From Kitasatospora phosalacinea (lineage in GTDB: Bacteria; Actinomycetota; Actinomycetes; Streptomycetales; Streptomycetaceae), in contig NZ_JNYE01000007.1 of assembly GCF_000717185.1 (NCBI RefSeq), positions 43,791 through 107,790 on the forward strand: a stretch of 64,000 nucleotides of DNA. The letters run 5' to 3'. The notes beneath the pieces are model-generated. The model searched no databases. It worked only from the letters and a program-made list of their open reading frames with translations, and was not told where the DNA came from. Positions 51,334 through 59,624 of this stretch are shown here, piece by piece. Position 1 is the first letter of the stretch. Each line of letters opens with the position of its first letter. The position numbers and the translations under genes are program-made.

Positions 51334-52091
51334 CTCATGTCCTTCAGCGTCGGCACCTGCGCCGGTGTCACACCCTGCGCGGAAATTTTTTCCCCGGCCG
51401 TCCTCCAGGCCCCCTGGCGGGGCACCCCGGCGGCCGCTCCCCCGCTCTGCTCCAGCACCTTGGCCAGCCGCTTGAGCCCCCGGTGGGCGGCCATCCGGAC
51501 GCTGCCGGAGCGCTTGCCGAGCACCTTCGCGGCGCTCTCCGCGTCCAGCCCGAGCACCACCCGCAGCAGCACCGCCTCGGCCTGGTCCGGCGGCAGCGAG
51601 GCGATCAGCGCGAGCGCGTCGGAGGTCGCGACGGTGGCCATCGCCTGGCCCGCGGTGTCCTCGGCGGCGGCCAGCTCGGCCAGGTACTCCACCGGCAGGT
51701 CGGCGACCGGGCGGCGGCGCACCCGGCGCAGGTGGTCCATGGCCCGGTTGCGGGCGACCGTCGCGGCCCAGCCGCGGAACCCGTCCGCGTCGCCGCGGAA
51801 GGTCGGCAGGTCGCGGGCGATCTGCAGCCAGGCCTCGGAGGCGATGTCCTCGGCGTCCTCGGCCCGGCCGCCGACCAGCACCCGCAGGTAGCGCAGCAGC
51901 CCCGGCTGGACGGCCCGGAACAGGACCCGGAACGCCTCCTCGTCGCCCTCCTGGGCGGCGCGGACGGCCGTCGCGAGGTCGGCCCGCCGGGTGGACGGCC
52001 CGGCGGGCGGGCGGTCCGGTGCCTTCGGAGGATCGAGCCGGTGCCCGGCATCCGCCCCGTGGTGTTCAGCTCTGTGCACCCGCCACATCAT
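51330..52091 (-). CDS. ECF-type RNA polymerase sigma factor
   Basis: The 253-residue protein has sigma region 2 (about 60-125, EDAEDIASEAWLQIARDLP and WAATVARNRAMDHLRR) and region 4 (about 165-215, LPPDQAEAVLLRVVLGLDAE, SAAKVLGKRSGSVRMAAHRG). A short Gln/Pro-rich tail follows. The start is ambiguous: ATG at 52091 or 52088; the ribosome binding site is weak. The overlap with the next gene suggests a sigma/anti-sigma pair. Targets probably include the linked surface-glycan genes, but no promoter consensus was checked. Confidence 0.85.
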   Translation of the reverse strand: MMWRVHRAEHHGADAGHRLDPPKAPDRPPAGPSTRRADLATAVRAAQEGDEEAFRVLFRAVQPGLLRYLRVLVGGRAEDAEDIASEAWLQIARDLPTFRGDADGFRGWAATVARNRAMDHLRRVRRRPVADLPVEYLAELAAAEDTAGQAMATVATSDALALIASLPPDQAEAVLLRVVLGLDAESAAKVLGKRSGSVRMAAHRGLKRLAKVLEQSGGAAAGVPRQGAWRTAGEKISAQGVTPAQVPTLKDMR

Positions 52092-52440
52092 GCGCCATCC
52101 GGGGGAACGCTCCCACCTCCGGGGCGGCGCCCGGCCGACGGCGGGCCGGTGGTGGCCCGACGGCGGGCCGGTGGTGGCCCGGCGGCGGGCCGGTGGTGGC
52201 CCGGGGCGGACGCGTTGCGGACGCAGTGCGACGCGACGGCCCGTCAGCCGCACGCGTCGTCGACTGCGCGCGTCCGCCACTGCTCCCGTCCGGCCGGGAC
52301 GAGGGGCCCGCGGCGGGCCGACCTTCGTCCCGTCCGCTGCTGTCCTTCGCCCGCGGTTCGCCCCCGCCCTTCCGCCATACCGTGCAAATACGGGGCAATC
52401 CGCCTCATTTTCGCCGTTGACCGAGGAGGCCGGAGCCGGC
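52092..52440. promoter_or_regulatory. Divergent region upstream of the sigma factor gene
   Basis: This 349-base region contains three tandem 22-bp repeats (52136-52201) and an AT-richer part nearer to the DUF4304 gene (52380-52420). Both flanking promoters must lie here. No ECF-like promoter was recognised. Confidence 0.5.
52136..52201. repeat. Three tandem 22-bp repeats
   Basis: The unit CGACGGCGGGCCGGTGGTGGCC is repeated three times with one base change in the third copy (CGGCGG). It starts 45 bases in front of the sigma factor start, so it lies in or before its promoter. Confidence 0.9.
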
Positions 52441-53139
52441 ATGCGCACCGCCCAGGAGCTGTACACGACCGGGATCCGCGACCACTTCGCTCCCGCCCTG
52501 CGCGCGCTCGGCTTCCAGGGCTGGCGGCACTCCTTCTCACTGCCGGACCGCGACCGCTGGGCGGTGCTCGGCGTGCAGACGGCGCCCGGCGACGGGCTGG
52601 TCCGCTACACCGTCAACCTCTCCGTCACCGACAAGGCCTCCTGGGACCGGCGGAGCATCCGTCCCGACGCCAACTCCCCCACCGGCCTGGAACGTTGGCG
52701 CTCCCCGATCGGCGAACTGCTGCCGGTCGGCGGCGAGGTCTGGTGGGAGGTCGCGCCCGGGCCGCGCTGGCTGATCGCCGTCGAGGACTCGGTCTCCGCC
52801 GTCCGCGGCTACGCCCTGCCCGAACTGCGCCGCCGGCTGCGCGCCGAGGAACGCGAGCACTACCTCGGCCAGGCCGAGCTCGACGGCGTCAACGGCGCCC
52901 TCGCCGCGGCCGCCGTCGCCCGCATCCAGCGCGCCGAACTCACCGACAGAACCCTGGAGTTGCACGGCGCCTGGAGCCGCCACGACCCGGCCGCGCACGC
53001 CGTCCTGGCCGGCGCCGCCCGCGGCTTCCTCTCCGTCCGGGACGCCCGGTTCCGCACCGTCCGGGTGCTCGACACCCTCGGCCGGACGCTCTGGGAGTTC
53101 CGCCCCGCCGACGACGGGAACCGTCCCGAAGCGGACTGA
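52441..53139 (+). CDS. DUF4304 domain-containing protein
   Basis: The 232-residue soluble protein has a DUF4304 pattern: FAPALRALGFQGWRHSFSLPDRDRWAVLGVQ at 15-45, then VNLSVT and WWEVAPG strands. A C-terminal helical part has ELRRRLRAEEREHYLGQAEL. Function is unknown. It sits alone, divergent from the sigma factor gene, and the next gene (a phosphatase) starts 113 bases downstream. Confidence 0.8.
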   Translation: MRTAQELYTTGIRDHFAPALRALGFQGWRHSFSLPDRDRWAVLGVQTAPGDGLVRYTVNLSVTDKASWDRRSIRPDANSPTGLERWRSPIGELLPVGGEVWWEVAPGPRWLIAVEDSVSAVRGYALPELRRRLRAEEREHYLGQAELDGVNGALAAAAVARIQRAELTDRTLELHGAWSRHDPAAHAVLAGAARGFLSVRDARFRTVRVLDTLGRTLWEFRPADDGNRPEAD

Positions 53140-53251
53140 GTCCCTGTCAGTGGCGGTGGTGCGCGCGTGCACCACCGGTACGCAAGGAACGCAAGGAATG
53201 CACGGGGCGCGTGGGGCGCCGCGTGGGGCGCACGGACAGCGGGGGGCTGGC

Positions 53252-53968
53252 ATGACGGGGACCACGGCGATACCGCACGAGGAACGCCGGATCGACTGGG
53301 ACGGCTGCCTGAACGTCCGCGACCTCGGCCTGCTCCCCACCCTGGACGGCCGGCGCACCCGCACCGGCGCGCTGGTCCGCGCCGACAACCTCGACCGGCT
53401 CACCGCCGAGGGCCAGAACTCCCTGCTCGCGTACGGCGTGCGCACCGTCGTCGACCTGCGCGACGCCGCCGAGTACCGGCCGCTGCTGCCCGCCCCCGAC
53501 GGCATCGACCTGGTCCGCGTCCCGCTCGACGCCCTGGCCGGGCCCGACTGGTGGGCCCGGTTCGGCGCCCTGGACGGCACCCCGCTGTCCTTCCGCCCCT
53601 ACCTCGACCACTGCCGTCCCGCCGTCGCCGCACTGGTCGCCGCCGTCGCCCGGGCCCGCCCCGGCGCCGTCGTCGTGCACTGCGGCGCGGGCCGCGACCG
53701 CACCGGCCTGGCCGCCCTCGTCCTGCTCGCCCTCGCCGGGGCCACCCCCGCCGCGATCGCCGAGGACTACCTGCTCTCCGCCGAGAACCTCCGCCCGATC
53801 TGGAGCATCCTCGACCGCCCCGAGGAGGAGGCCGGCATCGCCCGCGTCCTCGCCGACGCGGGCACCACCCCCGCGCAGGCCCTGCACGAGGTCCTCGCCG
53901 AGTTCGACGCCGAACAGTGGCTGCCCGCCGAGGACGTCGCCGCCGTCCGGGCCCGCCTGCTCGGCTGA
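53252..53968 (+). CDS. Tyrosine-protein phosphatase (DUF1706-like/Y_phosphatase3)
   Basis: The 238-residue protein has the P-loop HCGAGRDRTG (about 142-151) of cysteine-based tyrosine phosphatases, plus the N-terminal RIDWDGCLNVRDLG and VDLRDAAEY signatures of the Y_phosphatase3 group related to MptpB. It probably dephosphorylates Tyr (and perhaps lipids) in the cytoplasm or outside the cell, although no signal peptide is present. The ATG at 53252 is close to the conserved start. Downstream there is a methyltransferase. Confidence 0.9.
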   Translation: MTGTTAIPHEERRIDWDGCLNVRDLGLLPTLDGRRTRTGALVRADNLDRLTAEGQNSLLAYGVRTVVDLRDAAEYRPLLPAPDGIDLVRVPLDALAGPDWWARFGALDGTPLSFRPYLDHCRPAVAALVAAVARARPGAVVVHCGAGRDRTGLAALVLLALAGATPAAIAEDYLLSAENLRPIWSILDRPEEEAGIARVLADAGTTPAQALHEVLAEFDAEQWLPAEDVAAVRARLLG

Positions 53969-54079
53969 CCCTCTGCCCCTCCGGTCCTCCCGGAGGCCTC
54001 GAACGCCCCCGGACGGCCCCGGCGCCCCGGCCCGATAATCGCTCGCCGGGCCGTCCGGGCCCGGACGATACTGCGCGGC

Positions 54080-54775
54080 ATGACGGACTTCTCCCTGTTC
54101 GACACCCGCGGTTACCCCACCGTCGACGTCCGCACCGGCTACGCCGGGTGGGTCGACAGCTACGAGGACACGGTCCAGGACGCGATGGACGTCGACGTCC
54201 TGGCCCAACTCGCCGTCCCGCGCTGGGCCGAGGCCGGGCTCGCCGTCGACCTCGGCTGCGGCACCGGCCGCACCGGCGCCTGGCTGCGCGCCCGCGGCGT
54301 CACCGCCGTCGACGGCATCGACCTCACCCCCGAAATGCTCGCCCGTGCGAAGGCCCGCGGCGCCCACCGCCTCCTCCTGGAGGGCGACCTCGCCGCCACC
54401 GGCCTCCCCGGCGGCGAGTACGACCTCGCCGCCTGCTCCCTCGTCGACGAGCACCTCGCCGACCTCGGCCCGCTCTACCGCGAGGCCCACCGCCTGGTCC
54501 GCCCCGGCGGCCTGTTCACCCTGGTCGGCCTCCACCCCGCCTTCATCATGGCCGCGGGCATGCCCACCCACTACGACGGCCCCGACGGCCCGATCGCCAT
54601 CACCACCCACGTCCACCTCGTCAGCGACCACCTCACCGCGGGCCTCGCCGCGGGCTGGCAGCTCGCCGAGATGCGGGAGGAGGTCGTCGGCGACCGGTGG
54701 ACGGCCCTCAAGCCCAAGTGGGAGCGCCACCGAGGCCAGCCGGTCTCGGCGGCGTACGTCTGGCGCAAGGCGTAG
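54080..54775 (+). CDS. Class I SAM-dependent methyltransferase
   Basis: The 231-residue protein has motif I VDLGCGTGRTGAWL (about 56-69), VDGIDLTPEML (about 76-86) and DLAACSLVDEHLADL as motif IV, followed by LVRPGGLFTLVG. The substrate is unknown. It is 110 bases after the phosphatase on the same strand, possibly in one transcript. A hairpin-forming region separates it from the opposing NUDIX gene. Confidence 0.9.
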   Translation: MTDFSLFDTRGYPTVDVRTGYAGWVDSYEDTVQDAMDVDVLAQLAVPRWAEAGLAVDLGCGTGRTGAWLRARGVTAVDGIDLTPEMLARAKARGAHRLLLEGDLAATGLPGGEYDLAACSLVDEHLADLGPLYREAHRLVRPGGLFTLVGLHPAFIMAAGMPTHYDGPDGPIAITTHVHLVSDHLTAGLAAGWQLAEMREEVVGDRWTALKPKWERHRGQPVSAAYVWRKA

Positions 54776-54776
54776 G

Positions 54777-54842
54777 AAAAGGACCCGGACGCGGGGGACG
54801 GACCGGCCGAGCGGCCGCGCCGTTCCCCGCGCCCTTGTCCTC
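54777..54842. terminator. Imperfect long hairpin between convergent genes
   Basis: The arms CGCGGGGgACGG (about 54790-54801) and CCGTTCCCCGCG (about 54820-54831) pair with one interruption, extended by AAGGAC/GTCCtt outwards. It lies between the methyltransferase stop and the NUDIX gene stop, so it is a likely two-way terminator. The word resembles the general streptomycete intergenic repeat at 36550. Confidence 0.65.
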
Positions 54843-54849
54843 CCCGGCC

Positions 54850-55344
54850 TCAGAAGCCGGAGTTGGGCGCGGTCACCAGCCGGGCGCGCCCGTCCGCCCG
54901 CGCCGCGAGGCCCGCTTCGAGGCGGAGGGCGCGGGCGGGCCCGAGGAGGGCGAGCGCTTCGGGGACGGGGGCCCAGCGGTGGGCGTCGAGTTCGCCCGCC
55001 GGGAGGGTGACGGGGGTGTCGGCGGGGAACGTGCCGAGGTCGAAGAGGAAGTGGCAGGCGGGGTGGTCGAGTTCGCCGCTGGGGTTGGTCCAGGCGACGG
55101 CCAGGAGTTCGCCGGCCTCGCGGTGCAGGCCGGTCTCCTCGTGCAGTTCGCGGGTCGCGCACTGCCGCGGGTTCTCGCCGAGGTCGACGGTGCCGCCGAC
55201 GAACTGCCAGGCGTCGCGGTACCCGGCCTTGACGATCAGGACGCGGCCGTCGGGGTCGGTGATCAGGCAGCCCGCGGCGGCGTACACGCGGTGCAGGGAG
55301 GCGAGCCATTCCTCGCGGGAGGCGAATTCGGGGGCGTCGGCCAT
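54850..55344 (-). CDS. NUDIX hydrolase
   Basis: The 164-residue protein has the complete NUDIX box GGTVDLGENPRQCATRELHE followed by ETGL (about 50-73), with the REx2EE catalytic Glu residues. It hydrolyses a nucleoside diphosphate linked to another group; the substrate is not clear from the sequence. The N-terminus resembles ADP-ribose and NTP-cleaving members. The ATG at 55344 suits. Confidence 0.93.
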   Translation of the reverse strand: MADAPEFASREEWLASLHRVYAAAGCLITDPDGRVLIVKAGYRDAWQFVGGTVDLGENPRQCATRELHEETGLHREAGELLAVAWTNPSGELDHPACHFLFDLGTFPADTPVTLPAGELDAHRWAPVPEALALLGPARALRLEAGLAARADGRARLVTAPNSGF

Positions 55345-55439
55345 GGCACTCCTTCGGCGGGGGCGGGAGCTTGCGGCCCCACTCTCCCACCCCCGCCGGG
55401 CCGGCCCCAGACGGCCCTCGGTGCGCGGGCCGACGGCCC

Positions 55440-55724
55440 TCAGTGCGCGGAGTGCCGTTCCGCCCCGCGGTGCCGGTGCCCCGGCAGCTCGGTGTGGGTG
55501 GCGGGCCCGGCGGTGGGGCCCGCCGTCTCCGGCGTCCGGCGGCCGCCGTGGCTGAACACCGCGTCGCCGTGGTGCGGGCCGCTGCGGGTGTCGGGGGCGG
55601 TACCGGTGCCGGTGGGCAGTTGCGGGGCGAGGGCCACCGGTTCGGCCATCATGCCGCGCTCCGCGAGCAGTTCCTCGGTGCCCCGACGGAGCATGGCCGT
55701 CCGGTCGGTCGAGCGCTCGGTCAT
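55440..55724 (-). CDS. Small His-rich hypothetical protein
   Basis: The 94-residue protein has a basic N-terminus (MTERSTDRTAMLRRG, then LLAERGMM) and a Pro/Thr/Gly/His-rich tail ending in HRHRGAERHSAH. I do not recognise it. GGGAG lies 7-8 bases before the ATG, which supports translation. It is divergent from the large flippase-like gene. Confidence 0.5.
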   Translation of the reverse strand: MTERSTDRTAMLRRGTEELLAERGMMAEPVALAPQLPTGTGTAPDTRSGPHHGDAVFSHGGRRTPETAGPTAGPATHTELPGHRHRGAERHSAH

Positions 55725-55852
55725 CGCCGATCTCCCTTCGTCGGGCCTACACCAGACCGATATTCCCGTTATCCGCCGATATATTCCGGGGCGTCCGGTC
55801 CCCCTTGCCCGAACGGCCCGGCCGCGGTCGTACCGGTGTGGGACCATGCCGC

Positions 55853-58330
55853 GTGGCCACGGTGATACAAGCCGACGAATCCCGGGAGTCCCGGACGACC
55901 CCGCCCCCGCGCCGGACCAGGACCCGGCGGGTGGACCGCGTCCGGCACCCCGCCGCGCTGATCCGGACGGCCGTCGGGACGTGCTGGATCCTGCTGGTGC
56001 TGCTGCTGGCCGGCTACGCCCGCTCCTCCGCGCTCGGCCTGGACAGCGACGTGGCCCGCGGCGTCGAGCTGATGCCCTGGCCGCCCGCCAAGCTCACCGC
56101 CGCGCTGTGCGGCGCCGCGCTGCTCACCGTGCCGCTCGGCTTCGCCGTCGACCGGGTGCTGCGCGAGGGCGGCCGCCGGGTCGCCGACGGCGTCCTGGCC
56201 GCCGTCCTCGCGTACGGGCTCTCGCTCGGCCTGGACCTGCTCGCGGGCAGCCTCACCGCGCTCACCCACCCGCTGCCCGCCGGCCTCGGCCGCACCGACC
56301 CGGTGTACGGGCACCTCGCGCCGGTGCTGGCCTTCATGACCGCCGTCGGCACCGACGGGCGGCGCCGCTGGCGCACCGCCCTGGCCGTCACGCTCGGCCT
56401 GTCCGCCCTGTCCGGGCTGGTCACCGGGTACGCCACGCCGCTGTCGCTGGTGCTGGCGCTGCTGCTCGGCTGGACGGCCGCGCACGCCGCCCGGTACGCC
56501 GTCGGCGAGCCCGTCGGCTCCCCCACCGAGGAGCAGATCGCCGCCGCCCTGGCCGGCACCGGCGTCCGCCCGGCCGCGGTGCTCGCCCTCGGCCCCAGCC
56601 GCTACCTGGTCACCCAGCGCGACGGCCGCCCCGAGCTGGACGTCCACCTGCTCGACCGGTACGCGCAGGCCAGCGGACTGCTCGGCCACCTGTGGCTGGC
56701 GCTGCGGCTGCGCACCGCGCCCCGCCCGCTCGGCCTGCGCCCGCTGCGCGCCGGGCTGGAGCACCAGACCCTGCTCGGCCACGCCGCGTCCGCCGCCGGG
56801 GCCCGCACCCGCACCCCCGTCGCGGTGGTCGAACTCGGCCCGGACTGCGCCCTGGTCGCCTACCGGCGGATCGACGCCCGGCCGTTCGCCGAACTCTTCG
56901 ACGAGGCCCCCGACCAGGACGGCGAGGACACCGCCGACACCGCAGGCCCCGCCGACACCGCAGGCCCCACCGGCACCACCGGCCCCACCGACGCCGAACT
57001 GCGCGACGCCTGGCAGCAGTTGGCGCTGCTGCAGCGCCGCCGGATCGCGCACCGCTCGCTGTCCCCCAGCACCGTGCTGCTGGACGCCGAGGGCCAGGTC
57101 CACCTGGTCGGGCTGGCCCGCGGCGAGATCGCCGCGAGCGACCTGCTGCTGCGCCTGGACGTCGCCGGGCTGCTCGTCGTCCTCGCCCTGCACGCCGGGT
57201 CCCGGCGGGCGGTGCGCGCCGCGATCGAGGTCCTCGGGCCCGGGCCGGTCGGCGCCGCGCTGCCGCTGCTGCAGCCGATCGCCCTGGCCCGCCGCACCCG
57301 GGACGCCCTCGCCCGGCACAAGGACCTGGCCGCCGACCTGCGCGCCGAGGTGCAGCGCCGGATGCCGCAGGCCACCGCCGTGCCCGTCCGGCTGGAGCGG
57401 CTGCGCCCGCGCACCCTGCTCACCATCGTCGCCTGCGTCGCGGTCGGGTACGTGCTGCTGCGGCTCCCCAACCCGGTCGCGGTGGTCTCCGGCGCCGACC
57501 CGCTCTGGCTGGCCGGCGCCGCGCTGTGGGCCGCGGTCAGCTACCCGGTGGCGAGCTTCGCGTTCAGCGGCTTCGTCCCCGAGAAGCTGTCCTTCCGCTC
57601 CACCCTGGCCGTCCAGACCGCCGGGTCCTTCGTCAAGGTGGTCGCGCCCGGCGGCGTCGGCGGGCTCGCCCTGAACACCCGCTACCTGCAGTGCGCGGGC
57701 ATCCCCACCGCGCAGGCGATGTCCAGCATCGGCGTCAGCCAGCTGTTCGGCCTGCTGCTGCACATGCTGCAGCTCGCCGTGTTCAGCGCCCTGGTCGGCG
57801 CGGACGCCGCCGCGGCGGGCGGCGAGGGCTCCGCGCTGCCCAGCGGCTGGGTGCTCTGGCTGGCCGGCGCGGTCACCGCGGTCGTCGCGGTGTCGGTCGC
57901 CGCGGTGCCCTCGCTGCGGCGGCGCGCCCAGACCCTGCTGCGGCCGCTGCGCGCCGAGGTGCTGCCCCGGCTGCTCGACCTGGCCCAGCGGCCCGGACGG
58001 CTCGCCACCGGCGTGGCCGGACAGCTGCTGGTGTCGATGTGCTTCGTGGTGTGCCTGTACTGCTGCACCCGCGCGGTCGGCCAGCACCCGGACTTCGACG
58101 CCGTCGCGGTGACCTTCCTGGCCGGCAACGCGGCGGGCAACGTGCTCCCCACCCCCGGCGGCCTGGGCGGCGTCGAGGTGCTGATGCCCAACCTGCTGGC
58201 GGTCACCGGGCACCTCGACGGCCCCAGCGCGCAGGCCTCCGTGCTGCTGTTCCGGCTGCTCACCTTCATCCTGCCGGTGCTGCCGGGCTGGGCCGCCTTC
58301 GCCTGGCTCAAGCGACGCGAACAGATCTGA
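55853..58330 (+). CDS. YbhN/lysylphosphatidylglycerol synthase-like flippase with kinase-like region
   Basis: The 825-residue protein has an N-terminal block of about seven membrane helices (40-215), a cytoplasmic domain (about 235-500) and a C-terminal block of about eight helices with the YbhN/LPG_synthase_TM pattern (GGVGGLALNTRYL, then LPTPGGLGGVEVLMPN near the end). The middle domain resembles a kinase core without catalytic residues: IAHRSLSPSTVLLDAEGQVH replaces HRD and LVGLA replaces DFG. Thus it is a lipid-handling membrane protein with a pseudokinase. GTG 55853 is the chosen start; a TTG at 55805 is possible. A small acidic gene follows on the opposite strand. Confidence 0.85.
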   Translation: MATVIQADESRESRTTPPPRRTRTRRVDRVRHPAALIRTAVGTCWILLVLLLAGYARSSALGLDSDVARGVELMPWPPAKLTAALCGAALLTVPLGFAVDRVLREGGRRVADGVLAAVLAYGLSLGLDLLAGSLTALTHPLPAGLGRTDPVYGHLAPVLAFMTAVGTDGRRRWRTALAVTLGLSALSGLVTGYATPLSLVLALLLGWTAAHAARYAVGEPVGSPTEEQIAAALAGTGVRPAAVLALGPSRYLVTQRDGRPELDVHLLDRYAQASGLLGHLWLALRLRTAPRPLGLRPLRAGLEHQTLLGHAASAAGARTRTPVAVVELGPDCALVAYRRIDARPFAELFDEAPDQDGEDTADTAGPADTAGPTGTTGPTDAELRDAWQQLALLQRRRIAHRSLSPSTVLLDAEGQVHLVGLARGEIAASDLLLRLDVAGLLVVLALHAGSRRAVRAAIEVLGPGPVGAALPLLQPIALARRTRDALARHKDLAADLRAEVQRRMPQATAVPVRLERLRPRTLLTIVACVAVGYVLLRLPNPVAVVSGADPLWLAGAALWAAVSYPVASFAFSGFVPEKLSFRSTLAVQTAGSFVKVVAPGGVGGLALNTRYLQCAGIPTAQAMSSIGVSQLFGLLLHMLQLAVFSALVGADAAAAGGEGSALPSGWVLWLAGAVTAVVAVSVAAVPSLRRRAQTLLRPLRAEVLPRLLDLAQRPGRLATGVAGQLLVSMCFVVCLYCCTRAVGQHPDFDAVAVTFLAGNAAGNVLPTPGGLGGVEVLMPNLLAVTGHLDGPSAQASVLLFRLLTFILPVLPGWAAFAWLKRREQI

Positions 58331-58353
58331 CCCGGCGGGCGGCCGGGGACGGG

Positions 58354-58578
58354 CTACTCCCGGTAGTCCTCGTCCTCCAGCCCGACCTCCCGGACCTGCT
58401 CCACCGCGTCGCCCTCGTCCGCGGGCTCGGCGCCGCGCTCGCGCCGCTGCCGCAACACCTCCAGGTCGTCCACCTCCGGCTCGGCCGCCGCCCGCTCCTC
58501 GTCGGCGGCCTCCAGCACGGTCGGGGACTGCTCGTCGTCGTCCTCGGGAAACTCCGGGTTCTCCGCATTGGCACGCAT
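58354..58578 (-). CDS. Small acidic hypothetical protein
   Basis: The 74-residue protein is rich in Glu and Asp (starting MRANAENPEFPEDDDEQSP) and probably unstructured, with LEVLRQRRERGAEP as the only basic part. No function is known. It converges with the flippase-like gene, and its 3' end is 23 bases from the other stop. Confidence 0.6.
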   Translation of the reverse strand: MRANAENPEFPEDDDEQSPTVLEAADEERAAAEPEVDDLEVLRQRRERGAEPADEGDAVEQVREVGLEDEDYRE

Positions 58579-58689
58579 ACCGCCAGTATCCGGCCGATCC
58601 GGCGGGAACCCGAGCCTTTCCGGCGGCGGGTCTCGCATCCGGGCCCGGGCGGGCCAGGCCTCGGCGGGGCCCGGCCGGACGCGGGCGGC

Positions 58690-59502
58690 TCAGGCCTTCG
58701 CGGGGGCCCGGCGGTTGGCGGACGGCACGACCAGGGGGGTGCCGGTCTCGGGGTCGGGGACGACCCGGCAGGGCAGCCGGAAGACCTCCTCGACGAGCTC
58801 GGCGGTGACCACCTCCTCGGGCGGCCCGGCGGCGACCAGCTTCCCGTCGCGCAGGGCGACCAGGTGGGTGGCGTAGCGGGCGGCCTGGTTGAGGTCGTGC
58901 AGGACGGCGACCAGGGTGCGGCCCTGCTCCTCGTGCAGGCGGGCGCACAGGTCGAGCACCTCGATCTGGTGCGCGATGTCCAGGTAGGTGGTGGGCTCGT
59001 CGAGCAGCAGCAGCGGGGTCTGCTGGGCCAGCGCCATGGCGATCCAGACGCGCTGGCGCTGGCCGCCGGAGAGCTCGTCCACCGGCCGGTCGGCGAGCTC
59101 CGCGACGCCGGTGTCGGCCATCGCCTCGGCGACCACCCGCTCGTCCTCGGTCGACCACTGGCGCAGCACGCCCTGGTGCGGGTAGCGGCCGCGGGAGACC
59201 AGTTCGGCGACGGTGATGCCGTCCGGGGCGATCGACGACTGCGGGAGCAGGCCCAGGGTGCGGGCGACCTGCTTGGCGGGCAGCGTGGCGATCGACCGCC
59301 CGTCCAGCAGCACCTGCCCGGCGACCGGCTTGAGCGTGCGGGACAGCGCGCGCAGCAGGGTGGACTTGCCGCAGGCGTTCGGGCCGACCACCACGGTGAA
59401 GGAGTGGTCGGGGATGTCCACGGTGAGGCCCTCGGCGATGGTGCGCTTGTCGTAGGCGAGGGTCAGGTCGCGGCCGGCCAGGCGCGGCTCGGGCTGGGCC
59501 AT
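58690..59502 (-). CDS. Siderophore ABC importer ATPase (FecE/FepC type)
   Basis: The 270-residue ATPase has Walker A GPNACGKST (about 39-47), Q-loop LLPQSS, signature LSGGQRQRV (about 142-150), Walker B LLLLDEPT (about 161-168) and H-loop VLHDLNQAARYA. It powers ferric-siderophore import with the two permeases upstream. The ATG at 59502 is preceded by GGAGC. A GTG at 59628, overlapping the permease stop (GTGA), would add about 42 Pro/His/Ser-rich residues and is a real alternative. The gene order (permease, permease, ATPase) is that of a Fec-type operon. Confidence 0.93.
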   Translation of the reverse strand: MAQPEPRLAGRDLTLAYDKRTIAEGLTVDIPDHSFTVVVGPNACGKSTLLRALSRTLKPVAGQVLLDGRSIATLPAKQVARTLGLLPQSSIAPDGITVAELVSRGRYPHQGVLRQWSTEDERVVAEAMADTGVAELADRPVDELSGGQRQRVWIAMALAQQTPLLLLDEPTTYLDIAHQIEVLDLCARLHEEQGRTLVAVLHDLNQAARYATHLVALRDGKLVAAGPPEEVVTAELVEEVFRLPCRVVPDPETGTPLVVPSANRRAPAKA

Positions 59503-59624
59503 CGGGGGCTCCGTTCGGGACGACGGGACGGGCGGGGACGGGTGCTCGGACGGGTCCTGCACCGGGACGGGCAGGGACGGGTGCTGCACCGGGACGTGCG
59601 GGGACGGGTGCTCGGACGGCTCGT

